Origin: Henriciella marina DSM 19595
Lineage (GTDB): Bacteria; Pseudomonadota; Alphaproteobacteria; Caulobacterales; Hyphomonadaceae
Reading direction: 5' to 3'
Assembly (NCBI RefSeq): GCF_000376805.1
Contig: NZ_AQXT01000002.1
Span: 2,356,001-2,420,000, forward strand
DNA length: 64,000 bases
Translations under genes and position numbers: made by a program
Shown here: positions 9,353 through 18,286 of the stretch, piece by piece
Layout: each line of letters begins with the position of its first letter
How positions within the stretch are numbered: position 1 is the stretch's first letter
The notes under the pieces: generated by a model
Told to the model about the DNA's origin: nothing
What the model saw: only the letters and a program-made list of their open reading frames with translations
Databases searched by the model: none

Positions 9353-10087
9353 ATGGAGCTTGAATGCTACAAGATCTATAACGTCGCGCCCGAGATCGTG
9401 CCCGGTCGTTCGCAACGCGACTGGATGGACAAGTTCCCCGATCGCCACCCCTATCGCTGCCTGCCGCTGACCATGGCCAACTCCACGGGCTGGGAAATTC
9501 TCTGCCCGATGGACATCAAGATCATCTGGGACGGCGGCGAGCATGACTATTCGCTGAAGCTCTTCACCAAGGGCGATCCGGCGGCCATCCCCTCCTTTGC
9601 CGACAGCCATTTCCGGCGCGGCATCGTCACCTTCCATACCGGCCACCTTTTCCGCACGCCGCCCGGCTGGGGCCTCTGGACGTCCGGCCCACCGAACTTC
9701 TTCAAAGATGGCATCGCGCCGCTCACCGGCCTTGTTGAGACAGACTGGCTGCCCTTTCCCTTCACCATGAACTGGCAGATGACGCGGCCCGGTGAGGTCG
9801 TCTTCAATAAGGGGGAGCCCTTCTGCTTCATCATGCCCTTCGAACATGGCAAGATCGAGGACATCCAGCCGGAACGCAAACTGCTCGCGACCAATCCGGA
9901 ACTGCAGAAAGACTACCGCGCCTGGCATGAAAGCCGCGGCACCTTCAATCAGAAGCTCGCGGCGATGGATTCAGACACCGTGAAGGCCGGCTGGCAGCGC
10001 CACTATATGCGCGGCGAGAAGGTCACCGGCACCAAAGCCGACGCCCACCAAACCAAACGGAGGCTGAAGCCGCCGAAGGATGTTTAG
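9353..10087 (+). CDS. DUF6065 family protein
   Basis: A 244-residue cytoplasmic-looking protein recognised as DUF6065 from its start (MELECYKIYN) and the conserved RDWMDKFPDRHPYRCLPLTMANSTGWEI stretch. It is rich in Trp, Phe and Pro, and contains FHTGHLFRTPPGWGLWTSGP and FCFIMPFEHG. No function is known. It has no signal peptide or membrane helix. The start at 9353 has a strong AAGGAGG site. Relatives sometimes sit near secondary-metabolite or oxygenase genes, which is not the case here. Confidence 0.8.
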   Translation: MELECYKIYNVAPEIVPGRSQRDWMDKFPDRHPYRCLPLTMANSTGWEILCPMDIKIIWDGGEHDYSLKLFTKGDPAAIPSFADSHFRRGIVTFHTGHLFRTPPGWGLWTSGPPNFFKDGIAPLTGLVETDWLPFPFTMNWQMTRPGEVVFNKGEPFCFIMPFEHGKIEDIQPERKLLATNPELQKDYRAWHESRGTFNQKLAAMDSDTVKAGWQRHYMRGEKVTGTKADAHQTKRRLKPPKDV

Positions 10088-10102
10088 GATTGTGAGCCGT
10101 CA

Positions 10103-10334
10103 TCCCGGAAGCGCCAAAGGCGCTATCCGGGACCCACAGCGCCGCAGCACCCCGCTAAAGAACCGCGTCACTCTCGACGCGCCGCCAGGCTCGTCTGAGA
10201 GTCCATCTCCCGCCGCCATAGATCAAAAACTCTCATGCGGCCCTCGTTCCACCCCGGCTTGACCGGGGTGCCCATCTCCAGACTTGTCGCAGCAGGATAC
10301 GCCAAGTGATGGATGCCACGGTCAAGCCGTGGCA
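10103..10334. repeat. Cluster of three interspersed palindromes
   Basis: This non-coding stretch holds three hairpins: 10103-10132 (TCCCGGA...TCCGGGA with an inner AGCGCC/GGCGCT), 10250-10270 (CACCCCGG-CTTGA-CCGGGGTG) and 10314-10334 (TGCCACGG-TCAAG-CCGTGGCA). The last two have reverse-complementary loops, so they look like one element family in opposite orientation. GGTCAAGCC-cored palindromes of this sort are common interspersed repeats in alphaproteobacterial genomes. No T-run follows them, so they are not simple terminators. The rest of 10088-10465 has no gene I can support. Confidence 0.65.
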
Positions 10335-10465
10335 AGGCGCAGAACGGGACGTCTGAACACCGATTACACATCCCGCCTGAAAATCCCCCTTGCACCCTGA
10401 TCCTATTTGCGCTTAAAGCCCGTCTCTCGCTGATCGGTACTTACTGGTCAGCTACCCTATCGGAT

Positions 10466-10540
10466 GCGGGCGTAGCTCAGGGGTAGAGCACAACCTTGCC
10501 AAGGTTGGGGTCGTGAGTTCGAATCTCATCGCCCGCTCCA
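10466..10540 (+). tRNA. tRNA-Gly (GCC)
   Basis: A 75-nt cloverleaf with encoded CCA. The acceptor stem pairs GCGGGCG with CGCCCGC, the D-loop is AGCTCAGGGGTAGAGC, the anticodon stem is CAACC/GGTTG with loop TTGCCAA (anticodon GCC), and the T-arm carries GTTCGAATC. Position 73 is T, followed by CCA. Confidence 0.97.
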
Positions 10541-10733
10541 ATATTTCTCGACACTGAATAGAGCCGCCATGCCCCCCCCCTCGGGCATCGCCTTTTCGCG
10601 CGTGGTCCAGCCTTAGCAGCGCTAATCGTCGCCATCAGTTGACCCTCAAACTGCCGGCGCTAAGCCCGTCGCCGAAGCGGGCGGCGCGAGACTGCCCCTC
10701 ATCAGTACAGTTTCTCCCAGAGGGTCTCTTCGC

Positions 10734-13016
10734 ATGAGCCATATATCCTTGCGCCACGCTTTTCTTGCGTCCGCCAGCCTCACTTTCGTTGTCCTTCCCG
10801 CTGCCGCCCAGTCCGGTAGCGAAACCGAAGACACAGTCCGCACACTCGGCACTATTGCCGTCACCGCGACCCGGCGCGAGGAATCCACGCTCGACATTCC
10901 GGCCAGCGTGACTGTGCTGGCAGGCGATATCGCAGAAGAGGCCTCCACGCTCGATGGCGCAGAAGGCATTACACAGTACCTGACGGGCGTCGAAGCGGCC
11001 GTCGCGAATGGCTCCCAGATTGCCTTCCAGATCCGCGGCATCGGCGCGGTGGACCATCAGGCGCTGACGCCCACGGCGGCGGCGGTCTATTCCGACGGTG
11101 TCTTCCTGTCGACCAACGTCCAGACATCCCTCTTTCTTTATGATCTAGAGCGCGCCGAAGTGCTGAAAGGCCCACAGGGCACGCTCTATGGTCGTAATGC
11201 TTCGTCCGGGGCGCTCAACTTCATCAGCGCACGGCCGAGACAGGATCAGGACGGCTATCTCCGCGCCTCATATGGCAATTTCAACCGGGTCGATCTTGCA
11301 GGCGCAGGCGGGAGCGCGCTGACCGACCAGCTCTCGTATCGCATTGCTGGCCGCTACCTCTCGCGGGACCCGGCGCTCGATAACGTCCAGACCGACCCCA
11401 CCATCCAGCGCGGGCCTGAAGACGCTGGCGGCGTACGCGATGAGTTCGGCCTGCGCGCCCAGCTTCTCTATGAGGGGACGGGCGACACATCGCTCCTGCT
11501 GCGCGCCCATTATGAAGAAGACAATGGCATCAACACGACGCCGCGCAATGACAGCCTCAATGTCGGCGATCATGAAATATCATCCGAGGGTCTCGGCCTT
11601 CAGGACACCGACAATGAATTCTATGGCCTCTCGCTTGAAGGGCAGACCACGCTCGGCCCGTGGCAGCTCTATTCGCTCAGCGCCGTCGAAGGCTATGGAC
11701 AGGATTACGGCTTCGATTTCGATGGCACGCCCGCCCCGTTCGGCGACCCGACGCTGAATGCCAATCTCAGCTATGACCGTTCTTTCCTGCAGCTAAGCCA
11801 GGAAGTGCGAGCGGCCCGCGAGTTTGACCGCGTCCGCCTCCTTGTCGGCGCTCATCTCGCCTATGAAGATTTCGCGCAGGACTATCTCATCTGGTGCGGC
11901 CAGCTTGACCCGCAGACGCTGGCAGGCACCTGCCCCTATGTCGGCACAGCCGGGCGCGTCGGGCCGGACCCGGTCTCACCGCTGACGGCCGTCTCCCTGC
12001 TCACCCATATCGGGCAAGAGCGGACCACCGCCGCCCTCTTCAACTATAATGACTTCGACCTCTCAGACCGCCTCACCCTGACGCTCGGTGCGCGCTATAC
12101 CTTTGAGGACATTGAAGGGAATGGCTACGGCCAGCACATCTTCACCGACGGCACACGCGGGCTTAACAATCGCAATGGTGTCGGAGCCGCGCTTGGCCAG
12201 AACGAGATCGAGGAAAGCAAGCTTACTGGCAATGCCGCGCTTCGCTATGCCGTCTCTGCGGACACGTCGGTCTATGCCTCCGTCGCCAATGGCTACAAGA
12301 GCGGTGGCTTCAATGGCGAAGTCCAGAACAACGCGACCAGCTGGCAGGATGAAGGTCTGTTCGGTGCCGAAACCGTCACCTCCTATGAGGCGGGCTTCAA
12401 GACGGCGCGCGGCAATCTCGCCTTCAACGCGGCCGCCTTCTTTCAGGACTATGATGCCCCGCAGGCGCGTATCTTCGTCGCGTTCGACCTGCCAGACGGC
12501 AGCCAGATCACGTCGAACTCGCTGTCGAACCTTGATGAAGCGGTGTCCTACGGCATCGAAGCCGACACGAAATGGTCGCCCCTCAACGGGCTCGACCTCA
12601 GCGCCAGCGTCACCTGGCTGGAGACAGAGATCCAGCAGGAGAGCGACGGCGCTGGAAACGCCGCCCTCTTTGATGGCAACCCGCTTCCCTTTGCGCCGGA
12701 ATTTTCCGCAACGCTCGGCATCCGTCAGGAATGGAGCGTTGGCGAGAACCGCCGCGCGGCCATCCAGGCGAACGCCAAGGCCAAGAGCGAGTACTTCCTC
12801 GACGCGGAAGGTCTCGATGCGCGCAGTCAGGATGGCTACGCCACGGTCGATGCCAGCGCGACGCTCTATCTCGATACGCGAGGCCTTGAACTCAGCCTCT
12901 GGGGCCGCAACCTCTCCGATGAGGATGTTGCGATCTCGGGCTATGGTTTTATCGGCTACAACACGTTCCGCTCTGCTCCGCGCCAGTATGGCATCGCCGC
13001 AAAGCTGAGTTTCTAG
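10734..13016 (+). CDS. TonB-dependent outer-membrane receptor
   Basis: A 760-residue outer-membrane transporter. A signal peptide (to about residue 25, ending PAAAQS) leads to a short TonB-box-like region (GTIAVTATRREES) and the plug domain (about 50-165, with QIRGIG and the LYGRNASSGALNFISARP region near 145-165). A 22-strand-type barrel follows and ends in Phe (AAKLSF), as usual for barrel assembly. The sequence style, with the ERAEVLKGPQGTLYGRNASSG stretch, fits receptors for complex organics or iron chelates; the substrate cannot be told. The start has a GAGGG site. A PRISE-like reductase gene follows 108 bases on. Confidence 0.92.
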   Translation: MSHISLRHAFLASASLTFVVLPAAAQSGSETEDTVRTLGTIAVTATRREESTLDIPASVTVLAGDIAEEASTLDGAEGITQYLTGVEAAVANGSQIAFQIRGIGAVDHQALTPTAAAVYSDGVFLSTNVQTSLFLYDLERAEVLKGPQGTLYGRNASSGALNFISARPRQDQDGYLRASYGNFNRVDLAGAGGSALTDQLSYRIAGRYLSRDPALDNVQTDPTIQRGPEDAGGVRDEFGLRAQLLYEGTGDTSLLLRAHYEEDNGINTTPRNDSLNVGDHEISSEGLGLQDTDNEFYGLSLEGQTTLGPWQLYSLSAVEGYGQDYGFDFDGTPAPFGDPTLNANLSYDRSFLQLSQEVRAAREFDRVRLLVGAHLAYEDFAQDYLIWCGQLDPQTLAGTCPYVGTAGRVGPDPVSPLTAVSLLTHIGQERTTAALFNYNDFDLSDRLTLTLGARYTFEDIEGNGYGQHIFTDGTRGLNNRNGVGAALGQNEIEESKLTGNAALRYAVSADTSVYASVANGYKSGGFNGEVQNNATSWQDEGLFGAETVTSYEAGFKTARGNLAFNAAAFFQDYDAPQARIFVAFDLPDGSQITSNSLSNLDEAVSYGIEADTKWSPLNGLDLSASVTWLETEIQQESDGAGNAALFDGNPLPFAPEFSATLGIRQEWSVGENRRAAIQANAKAKSEYFLDAEGLDARSQDGYATVDASATLYLDTRGLELSLWGRNLSDEDVAISGYGFIGYNTFRSAPRQYGIAAKLSF

Positions 13017-13124
13017 CGTCCGGCTTTGCCGACTCTCCCCAACGGTAGGGGTGGAAGCGTTTCCGCCCCTGCGCCATCCTCCCTCCCGAACGCTCGCACA
13101 AGAAGATGAGCGGCGGGAGGAGAA

Positions 13125-14213
13125 ATGCCACACGCCAAGAAAGTGCTGGTCGCAGGCGCCACGGGCGTGGTCGGCCTTGCCGCGATGAAACATTTCGCAT
13201 CCGAAAGCATCGAAACTGTCGCGATCAGCCGCCGCACCCCAGCTGATACCTATGGCGCCGCGCATGTCAGCCTCGACCTCATGGACGCAGCAGCCTGCGC
13301 CGCGTTCGCGCGCGAGCACAGCGACGTCACTCATGTCGTCTATGCCGCCCTCTTCGAAAAGCCGGGCCTTATCGCAGGCTGGCGCGAAGCCGACCAGATC
13401 GACACCAATGACAGGATGCTCCGCAATCTGATGGAGCCGCTGCTGGAGCGCGCAGACCGCCTTAAGCACGTGTCGATCCTGCAGGGCACAAAGGCCTATG
13501 GCGCCCACATCCGTCCCATCGAACTCCCGGCCCGCGAGGGTCGCTCCGAAGTCGAGCATGAGAATTTCTACTGGCGCCAAGAGGCTTTCCTTCGCGAGGT
13601 TGCCGCCGGCGCGGACTGGTCATGGAGCATCTTCCGCCCACAGATCATCTTCGGTGAGGCGGTCGGCGCTGCCATGAACCTTGTCCCCGCCATCGGGGCC
13701 TATGGCGCCCTGCTGAAAGCGCAGGGTGAGAAGCTGCACTTTCCCGGCGGGGCGCACACGCTTCTTGAGGCTGCCGACGCGGACCTCGTCGCCCGCGCCA
13801 TCGCCTGGGCGGGTGAGAGCGACGCGGCGAAGGACCAGATCTTCAATGTCACCAATGGCGACGTCTTCACCTGGCGCGGCGTCTGGCCCGCAATCGCCGC
13901 CGCCCTCGGCATGGAAACCGGCGAAGAGCGCCCTTTACTGACAGGTCCGTGGCTGGAAAGTCAGTCGGACGCTTGGGCAAAGCTCGCCGAAAAACACGCC
14001 CTGACCGAGCCGGATCTCGCCCGCCTCCTCGGCGAGTCGCATCACTATGTCGATTTCACCATGGCCGCTGGGATCGAAGGCCCGATCCCGCCTGCTCTCG
14101 TCTCGACAGTAAAGCTCCGTCAGGCAGGCTTTGCAGAGGCGATGGACACCGAAGCCATGTTCGCCAAATGGTTCTCCCTCTTTCAGGAGAAGGGCTATCT
14201 GCCGAAACCGTGA
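13125..14213 (+). CDS. PRISE-like NAD(P)-dependent SDR reductase
   Basis: A 362-residue short-chain dehydrogenase relative. The N-terminus has a Rossmann motif (LVAGATGVVGLAAMKHF, residues 8-24). Later come the QGTKAYG segment (near 124), a shortened ENFYWRQEAFL motif (near 146), and the RPQIIFG segment. The NFYxxxE pattern is typical of the PRISE group (progesterone 5-beta-reductase/iridoid synthase-like), which reduces activated C=C bonds of enones. The bacterial substrate is unknown. A GGGAGGAG site precedes the ATG. It may share a transcript with the receptor upstream, but the pairing does not identify a substrate. Confidence 0.8.
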   Translation: MPHAKKVLVAGATGVVGLAAMKHFASESIETVAISRRTPADTYGAAHVSLDLMDAAACAAFAREHSDVTHVVYAALFEKPGLIAGWREADQIDTNDRMLRNLMEPLLERADRLKHVSILQGTKAYGAHIRPIELPAREGRSEVEHENFYWRQEAFLREVAAGADWSWSIFRPQIIFGEAVGAAMNLVPAIGAYGALLKAQGEKLHFPGGAHTLLEAADADLVARAIAWAGESDAAKDQIFNVTNGDVFTWRGVWPAIAAALGMETGEERPLLTGPWLESQSDAWAKLAEKHALTEPDLARLLGESHHYVDFTMAAGIEGPIPPALVSTVKLRQAGFAEAMDTEAMFAKWFSLFQEKGYLPKP

Positions 14214-14220
14214 CCTGCGC

Positions 14221-14634
14221 CTAGCGGACGCGGGTCCAGGTCGATGTGCGGCAGAGCGGACGGATGACACAGCCCTGCAGCTCCAGCGTATCAGCAGATA
14301 TCAGCATCATGGTTCCCGAATAGGTCTTGCCGTCCGCCGGATTATAGAGCTTGCCACCGGTCCATTTGTCCGGACCGCCCGAAAACCCCGACAGCATGGT
14401 CAGGCCCCTCAGCGGTCGGCTGCGCAGGTCTTCATCCTTATTCTCGACATCCTTTGCCGACGGCGACGCCTTGATGGCGTTCGATGTCATCAGCGTTCCG
14501 CACATCGCTGCGCCGCAGGGCGCGATCTCGACTTGCGCGCCATTCGTCCCAGTATCCCACAGACCGGTGACATCCTGCGCGATGGCAGGCGCGGCAGTGA
14601 AGGCAAAAGCCATGCAAACAAGTATCGACTTCAT
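14221..14634 (-). CDS. DUF2147 domain exported protein
   Basis: A 137-residue secreted protein. The signal peptide is MKSILVCMAFAFTAAPAIAQD, with likely cleavage after AIA or AQ. The DUF2147 core starts VTGLWDTGTNGAQVEIAPCGAAMCGTL and continues to GGKLYNPADGKTYSGTMML, which is characteristic. Four cysteines (two in the N-terminal part, two in GCVIRPLCRT) could form disulfides. Function is unknown; relatives are periplasmic and lipocalin-like. The start at 14634 has a GAGGGG site. Confidence 0.85.
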   Translation of the reverse strand: MKSILVCMAFAFTAAPAIAQDVTGLWDTGTNGAQVEIAPCGAAMCGTLMTSNAIKASPSAKDVENKDEDLRSRPLRGLTMLSGFSGGPDKWTGGKLYNPADGKTYSGTMMLISADTLELQGCVIRPLCRTSTWTRVR

Positions 14635-14753
14635 GTTAGAGACCCCTCTGCCCCCCCAGGGGCCTCTCAGGCACAAGCAATTAGGCGAACTTCGCTAGAA
14701 AATGACTAACACGCGACGTCATCGGCCCCGGGCACCGCTTGCGGGAGTATCGC

Positions 14754-16115
14754 GTGGACTCTAATCGCACCAAGGTGCTGACCCGAACCCCTCTGACCTG
14801 GCGCGACCCGGTGGCGGCCTTTGCGCCGCTTCTCGACACGCCCTTTGCCCTGCTGCTGAATGGTGGCGGCGGGCGGTGGAGCTATATCTGCGCCAACCCG
14901 GTACGCACACTGCTTGTCCCGGCAACCCGCGACGCAAGCGATCTTGAAACCGCAAGGCAGGCCCTTCGCGCCGTCCCGTTTGCGCGACCAGACAATGCCC
15001 CGCCCTTCTGCGGCGGCTGGGCCGGTCTTCTATCCTATGAATATGGACGGGCCCTCCTGCCGAAGCTTGGAAACGGCGCGCCGCGCGGGCCGTGGCCGGA
15101 TATCGCCCTCGGTCTTTATCACGAACTCATTGCGTTTGATCATGAGACCCAGACAGTTGAGCACCTCTACTGGGACTGGCCGGATGCCCCGAACCCAAAA
15201 CTGGTCGACCTTCTGTCCGAGACCCCTATCGCCCAGCGATCGCCGGGCCCACTCGCCCCGTCTCCTGCTGCGCGCCTCAGCCGCGAGGACTACAAGTCCC
15301 GTCTCGCCCGCACTGTCGATTACGTCCACGCAGGCGACTGTTTCCAAGCCAATATCTCGCAGCGTTTCGATATTGAACTCAACGCTGGCGCTTATCCTTA
15401 CGATCTCGCCACCCGGCTTGCCGCCTCCAGCCGCGCGCCCTTCTCTGCCTATTTCCGCCTGCCCGGTCTTGCGCTGGTGTCGAATTCGCCAGAGCGCTTC
15501 CTTCAGATCGCCCCTCAATCGGATGGCTCCCTGAAAGCGGTGACCCAGCCGATAAAGGGCACCCGCCCGCGCGGCAGCACGCCCGAGGAGGACAAGGCGC
15601 TGGCAGATGCGCTCCTCTCCTCGCCCAAAGATCTCGCTGAGAACCTCATGATCGTCGATCTCATGCGTAACGACCTGTCACGCGTCTCGACCCCCGGCAG
15701 CGTGAACGTCCCCCGGCTTCAGGCGCTGGAGACCTATGCCAATGTCCACCACCTCGTCTCGACCATAGAAGCGACCCTCGCGCCCGGCCGCGACGCGTTC
15801 GACGTCATCGAAGCCGCTTTTCCCGGCGGGTCGGTGACAGGCGCGCCAAAGATCCGCGCCATGCAGATCATCGAAGAGCTGGAAGACGAGGCGCGCGGGC
15901 CCTATTGCGGCTCGCTCGTCTGGATGACACCGGACGGCGCGATGGATTCGTCTATCCTGATCCGCACCGCCGCCTTCGAAGAGACCGCCTCCGGCACCTG
16001 GAAAGGTCATTTCCGGTCCGGCGGCGGCATTGTTGCGGACTCAGTGCCGCATGAGGAGTATGTTGAAACCCTCGACAAGGCGCGCGCCATACGCGCCGCG
16101 CTTGAGCAGGAGTAG
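14754..16115 (+). CDS. pabB: Aminodeoxychorismate synthase component I
   Basis: A 453-residue chorismate-binding enzyme that makes 4-amino-4-deoxychorismate for folate synthesis. The family motifs are TQPIKGTRPRG (near residue 265), with the lysine typical of PabB rather than the alanine of TrpE, and FPGGSVTGAPKIRAMQIIEELE (about 358-379). The start is taken as GTG 14754, which has GGGAG seven bases upstream; an in-frame TTG at 14739 is less likely. An aminotransferase class IV gene follows at 8 bases, giving a pabB-pabC-like pair. No glutaminase (pabA) is in the window. Confidence 0.9.
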   Translation: MDSNRTKVLTRTPLTWRDPVAAFAPLLDTPFALLLNGGGGRWSYICANPVRTLLVPATRDASDLETARQALRAVPFARPDNAPPFCGGWAGLLSYEYGRALLPKLGNGAPRGPWPDIALGLYHELIAFDHETQTVEHLYWDWPDAPNPKLVDLLSETPIAQRSPGPLAPSPAARLSREDYKSRLARTVDYVHAGDCFQANISQRFDIELNAGAYPYDLATRLAASSRAPFSAYFRLPGLALVSNSPERFLQIAPQSDGSLKAVTQPIKGTRPRGSTPEEDKALADALLSSPKDLAENLMIVDLMRNDLSRVSTPGSVNVPRLQALETYANVHHLVSTIEATLAPGRDAFDVIEAAFPGGSVTGAPKIRAMQIIEELEDEARGPYCGSLVWMTPDGAMDSSILIRTAAFEETASGTWKGHFRSGGGIVADSVPHEEYVETLDKARAIRAALEQE

Positions 16116-16123
16116 ACGCCCCA

Positions 16124-16921
16124 ATGGACATTGCCTTTTCCGGTGAAAAACGACTCGACAGTCCGGCCGTCTCCGTTCGCGACCGCTCCTTCCTTTTGGG
16201 CGATGGCTGTTTTGAGACCCTGCGTGTCACGGATGGCAAAGTTGAAGGCGTGGACGAACATCTGGCTCTCCTCCACCGCTCTGCGGAGGTGCTCTCGATC
16301 ACAGGCCTTCCGGTAGACACCGTCCTGAAGACAGCCATTGCCGAACTGGTGACCAAGGCTGGCGTCGACGCGTCCCTCCGGATCACGCTTAGCCGGGGGG
16401 CAGGCGGGCGCGGCGCGGATGCGGGCGACAGCCCACCGGTTACGGTCCTCAGCCTCTTTCCCGGGGCCGGGCCGCACCCTCTTGCGCCCCTCAATACGAT
16501 CACATCCAGCATTCTGCGTAACGACACGTCCCCCATCACCCAGATCAAGCCGACCAATTATGCCGACAACCTCGCGGCGCGCCGTGAAGCTGTCGAAGCG
16601 GGGGCAGATGAGGCTCTGCTGCTCAACACAAAGGGCCGCCCGGCCTGTTTCGCGATGGCAAATCTCTTTCTCGTCCTCTCGGATGGGACATGGGTCACAC
16701 CGCCGCCATCTGAGGGCATCCGCCCAGGCTATATGCGCGCAAAAACGCTGGACAGCCTCACATCGCGCCAGCACCCGATTGCTATACGTCCGGTTGAGAT
16801 CGAAGAGTTGACAGAGCCAGGTGGCCGGCTTTTTGCTTCAAACAGTCTGTGGGGGCTGCGCCCGGTGGCCCGGCTCGATTCCCACACCTATCAAGTCAGC
16901 ATGGCCCCATTTGAGGCTTGA
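16124..16921 (+). CDS. Class IV aminotransferase-fold protein, pabC-like
   Basis: A 265-residue fold-type IV PLP protein. Its position 8 bases after pabB points to aminodeoxychorismate lyase, which releases 4-aminobenzoate and pyruvate. The expected SFLLGDGCFETLRV (about 22-35), the Schiff-base lysine in ITQIKPTNYADNLAARREA (Lys142) and an N-L-F segment (Asn180) are present. However, the acidic residue that normally contacts the PLP ring nitrogen, five residues before that Asn, is Cys175 here (GRPACFAMANLF). It may be a divergent lyase or a non-standard PLP enzyme. Confidence 0.75.
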   Translation: MDIAFSGEKRLDSPAVSVRDRSFLLGDGCFETLRVTDGKVEGVDEHLALLHRSAEVLSITGLPVDTVLKTAIAELVTKAGVDASLRITLSRGAGGRGADAGDSPPVTVLSLFPGAGPHPLAPLNTITSSILRNDTSPITQIKPTNYADNLAARREAVEAGADEALLLNTKGRPACFAMANLFLVLSDGTWVTPPPSEGIRPGYMRAKTLDSLTSRQHPIAIRPVEIEELTEPGGRLFASNSLWGLRPVARLDSHTYQVSMAPFEA

Positions 16922-16968
16922 ATGCGTTTCGTTTGAGGAAAAAGACCCGCGCAGAGGATCATCAGACA

Positions 16969-17679
16969 GTGTCAGACCAGCCTGTCATCTACGCAATTGG
17001 CGATGTCCACGGTGAGCGCATGCGGCTCTGGGAGCTTCATGAAAAGATCGTCGCGCACCACCTGAAATTCTTCCGCAGCGCCCCGCTGAAACTCATTCAT
17101 CTCGGCGATTATGTCGACCGTGGGCCCGATAGCGCCGGGGTGATCGAGCTTCTGATGTCGCTCGAAAAGCGGACCAACATCCAGATCGTCAATCTTCGCG
17201 GCAACCATGAGCAGATGATGAGCGAGGCGCATGGTGAGTTCGCCAACGACTTTCACCTGCATTGGCTCACCAATGGCGGCGACGCGACCGTCGAGAGCTA
17301 TATCACGCGCGGTCAGGACAAGCCGCCCGAAACCCATCTCGAATGGATAAAGAGCCTGCCAACGATGCATCTGGAGCATGATCGCAAGCTTGCTTTCGTG
17401 CATGCTGGCGTCGATCCGCGCACCTTCCCCTATTGCGGCGAAGACATTCATATGTGGACGCGCTCCAGGCGCTTCTTCGATACGCGCCATTGGGAAAACG
17501 GCCCCCTCGCGGAATGGACTGTCGTCCATGGCCATACCCCGACAGATAATTTCAAGCCGGAGCTTGATGGCCAGCCCACCCAACGGTTCAATCTCGATAC
17601 TGGCGCGGTTTATGGCGGACGCCTGACTGCCGGGGTCTTCGCGCCGGGCGTGGAAACGGTCGATTTCCTCTTCAGCTGA
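16969..17679 (+). CDS. PPP-family metallophosphatase
   Basis: A 236-residue metallophosphoesterase like ApaH/PrpE or bacterial Ser/Thr phosphatases. The metal-binding motifs are in order: GDVHG (about residue 11), GDYVDRGPDSAG (about 45), GNHEQMM (about 82), VHAG (about 143) and VHGHT (about 185). The start is taken as GTG 16969, with AGAGGA ten bases upstream, because a TTG at 16918 overlaps pabC and lacks a ribosome site. It is probably co-transcribed with pabB-pabC. The substrate (phosphoprotein or Ap4A) cannot be told. Confidence 0.85.
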   Translation: MSDQPVIYAIGDVHGERMRLWELHEKIVAHHLKFFRSAPLKLIHLGDYVDRGPDSAGVIELLMSLEKRTNIQIVNLRGNHEQMMSEAHGEFANDFHLHWLTNGGDATVESYITRGQDKPPETHLEWIKSLPTMHLEHDRKLAFVHAGVDPRTFPYCGEDIHMWTRSRRFFDTRHWENGPLAEWTVVHGHTPTDNFKPELDGQPTQRFNLDTGAVYGGRLTAGVFAPGVETVDFLFS

Positions 17680-17773
17680 ACACAGACGATCGCAAGTCAG
17701 CTCTTGCCGGGGCAGAACAAATCAGGAAAACAGACAAGAGCCTGTTAACCCGAACGGTGGTCTTTCGCCTCTT

Positions 17774-18286
17774 ATGTCAGACACTTTGCGCATCCTCGGC
17801 ATCGACCCCGGCCTTCGCCAGACCGGCTGGGGCGTCATCGAACAGACCGGCTCGCGGCTCAGCCATATTGCCCACGGCGTCATCCGGATCGATCCCGGCC
17901 TCACCCTCGCCGCAAGGCTTGGCGGTATCTTTGAGGCGATCGGTCTCCTGACGGCTGAGTATGCCCCGCAAATTGGCGGGGTCGAGGAAACCCTGGTCAA
18001 TTCCAACCCGCGCTCGGCCCTGAAACTCGGACAGGCGCGCGGCGTTGCCATGGCCGCCCTGCACAGTGCAGGTCTAGACGTCTTCGAATTCTCGCCCCGC
18101 ACCATCAAGCTCGCTGTGGTTGGAACAGGCGCGGCCGACAAGGCGCAGGTCGGCTTCATGGTTGCGAGGCTGTTGCCCAAGGCGGGCAAGCTTCCATCTG
18201 ACGCGGCCGATGCGCTCGCTTGCGCGATCTGCACCGCCCACCATGCGCGCGTGCCGGTCCATCTGCGGGCGAGGGGTGCAGCATGA
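17774..18286 (+). CDS. ruvC: Holliday junction endonuclease RuvC
   Basis: A 170-residue resolvase that cuts Holliday junctions as a dimer with RuvAB. The first catalytic Asp lies in ILGIDPGLRQTGWG (Asp11). The central ETLVNSNPRSALKLGQARGVA stretch (about 73-93) is typical, and the C-terminal acidic site is in PSDAADALACAICTAHH. Its stop overlaps the ruvA ATG (ATGA), starting the ruvC-ruvA-ruvB operon. Confidence 0.96.
   Translation: MSDTLRILGIDPGLRQTGWGVIEQTGSRLSHIAHGVIRIDPGLTLAARLGGIFEAIGLLTAEYAPQIGGVEETLVNSNPRSALKLGQARGVAMAALHSAGLDVFEFSPRTIKLAVVGTGAADKAQVGFMVARLLPKAGKLPSDAADALACAICTAHHARVPVHLRARGAA

Noticed and set aside
10168-10395. A 75-codon minus-strand frame (MQGGFSGGM...LPRLDRGIH)
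   Set aside because: It reads through the palindromic repeats. LPRLDRGIH-type peptides are what such interspersed repeats encode by chance.
12063-13580. A 505-codon minus-strand frame across the TonB receptor
   Set aside because: It is a shadow of the receptor and of the start of the reductase gene in GC-rich DNA. The plus genes are clear families.
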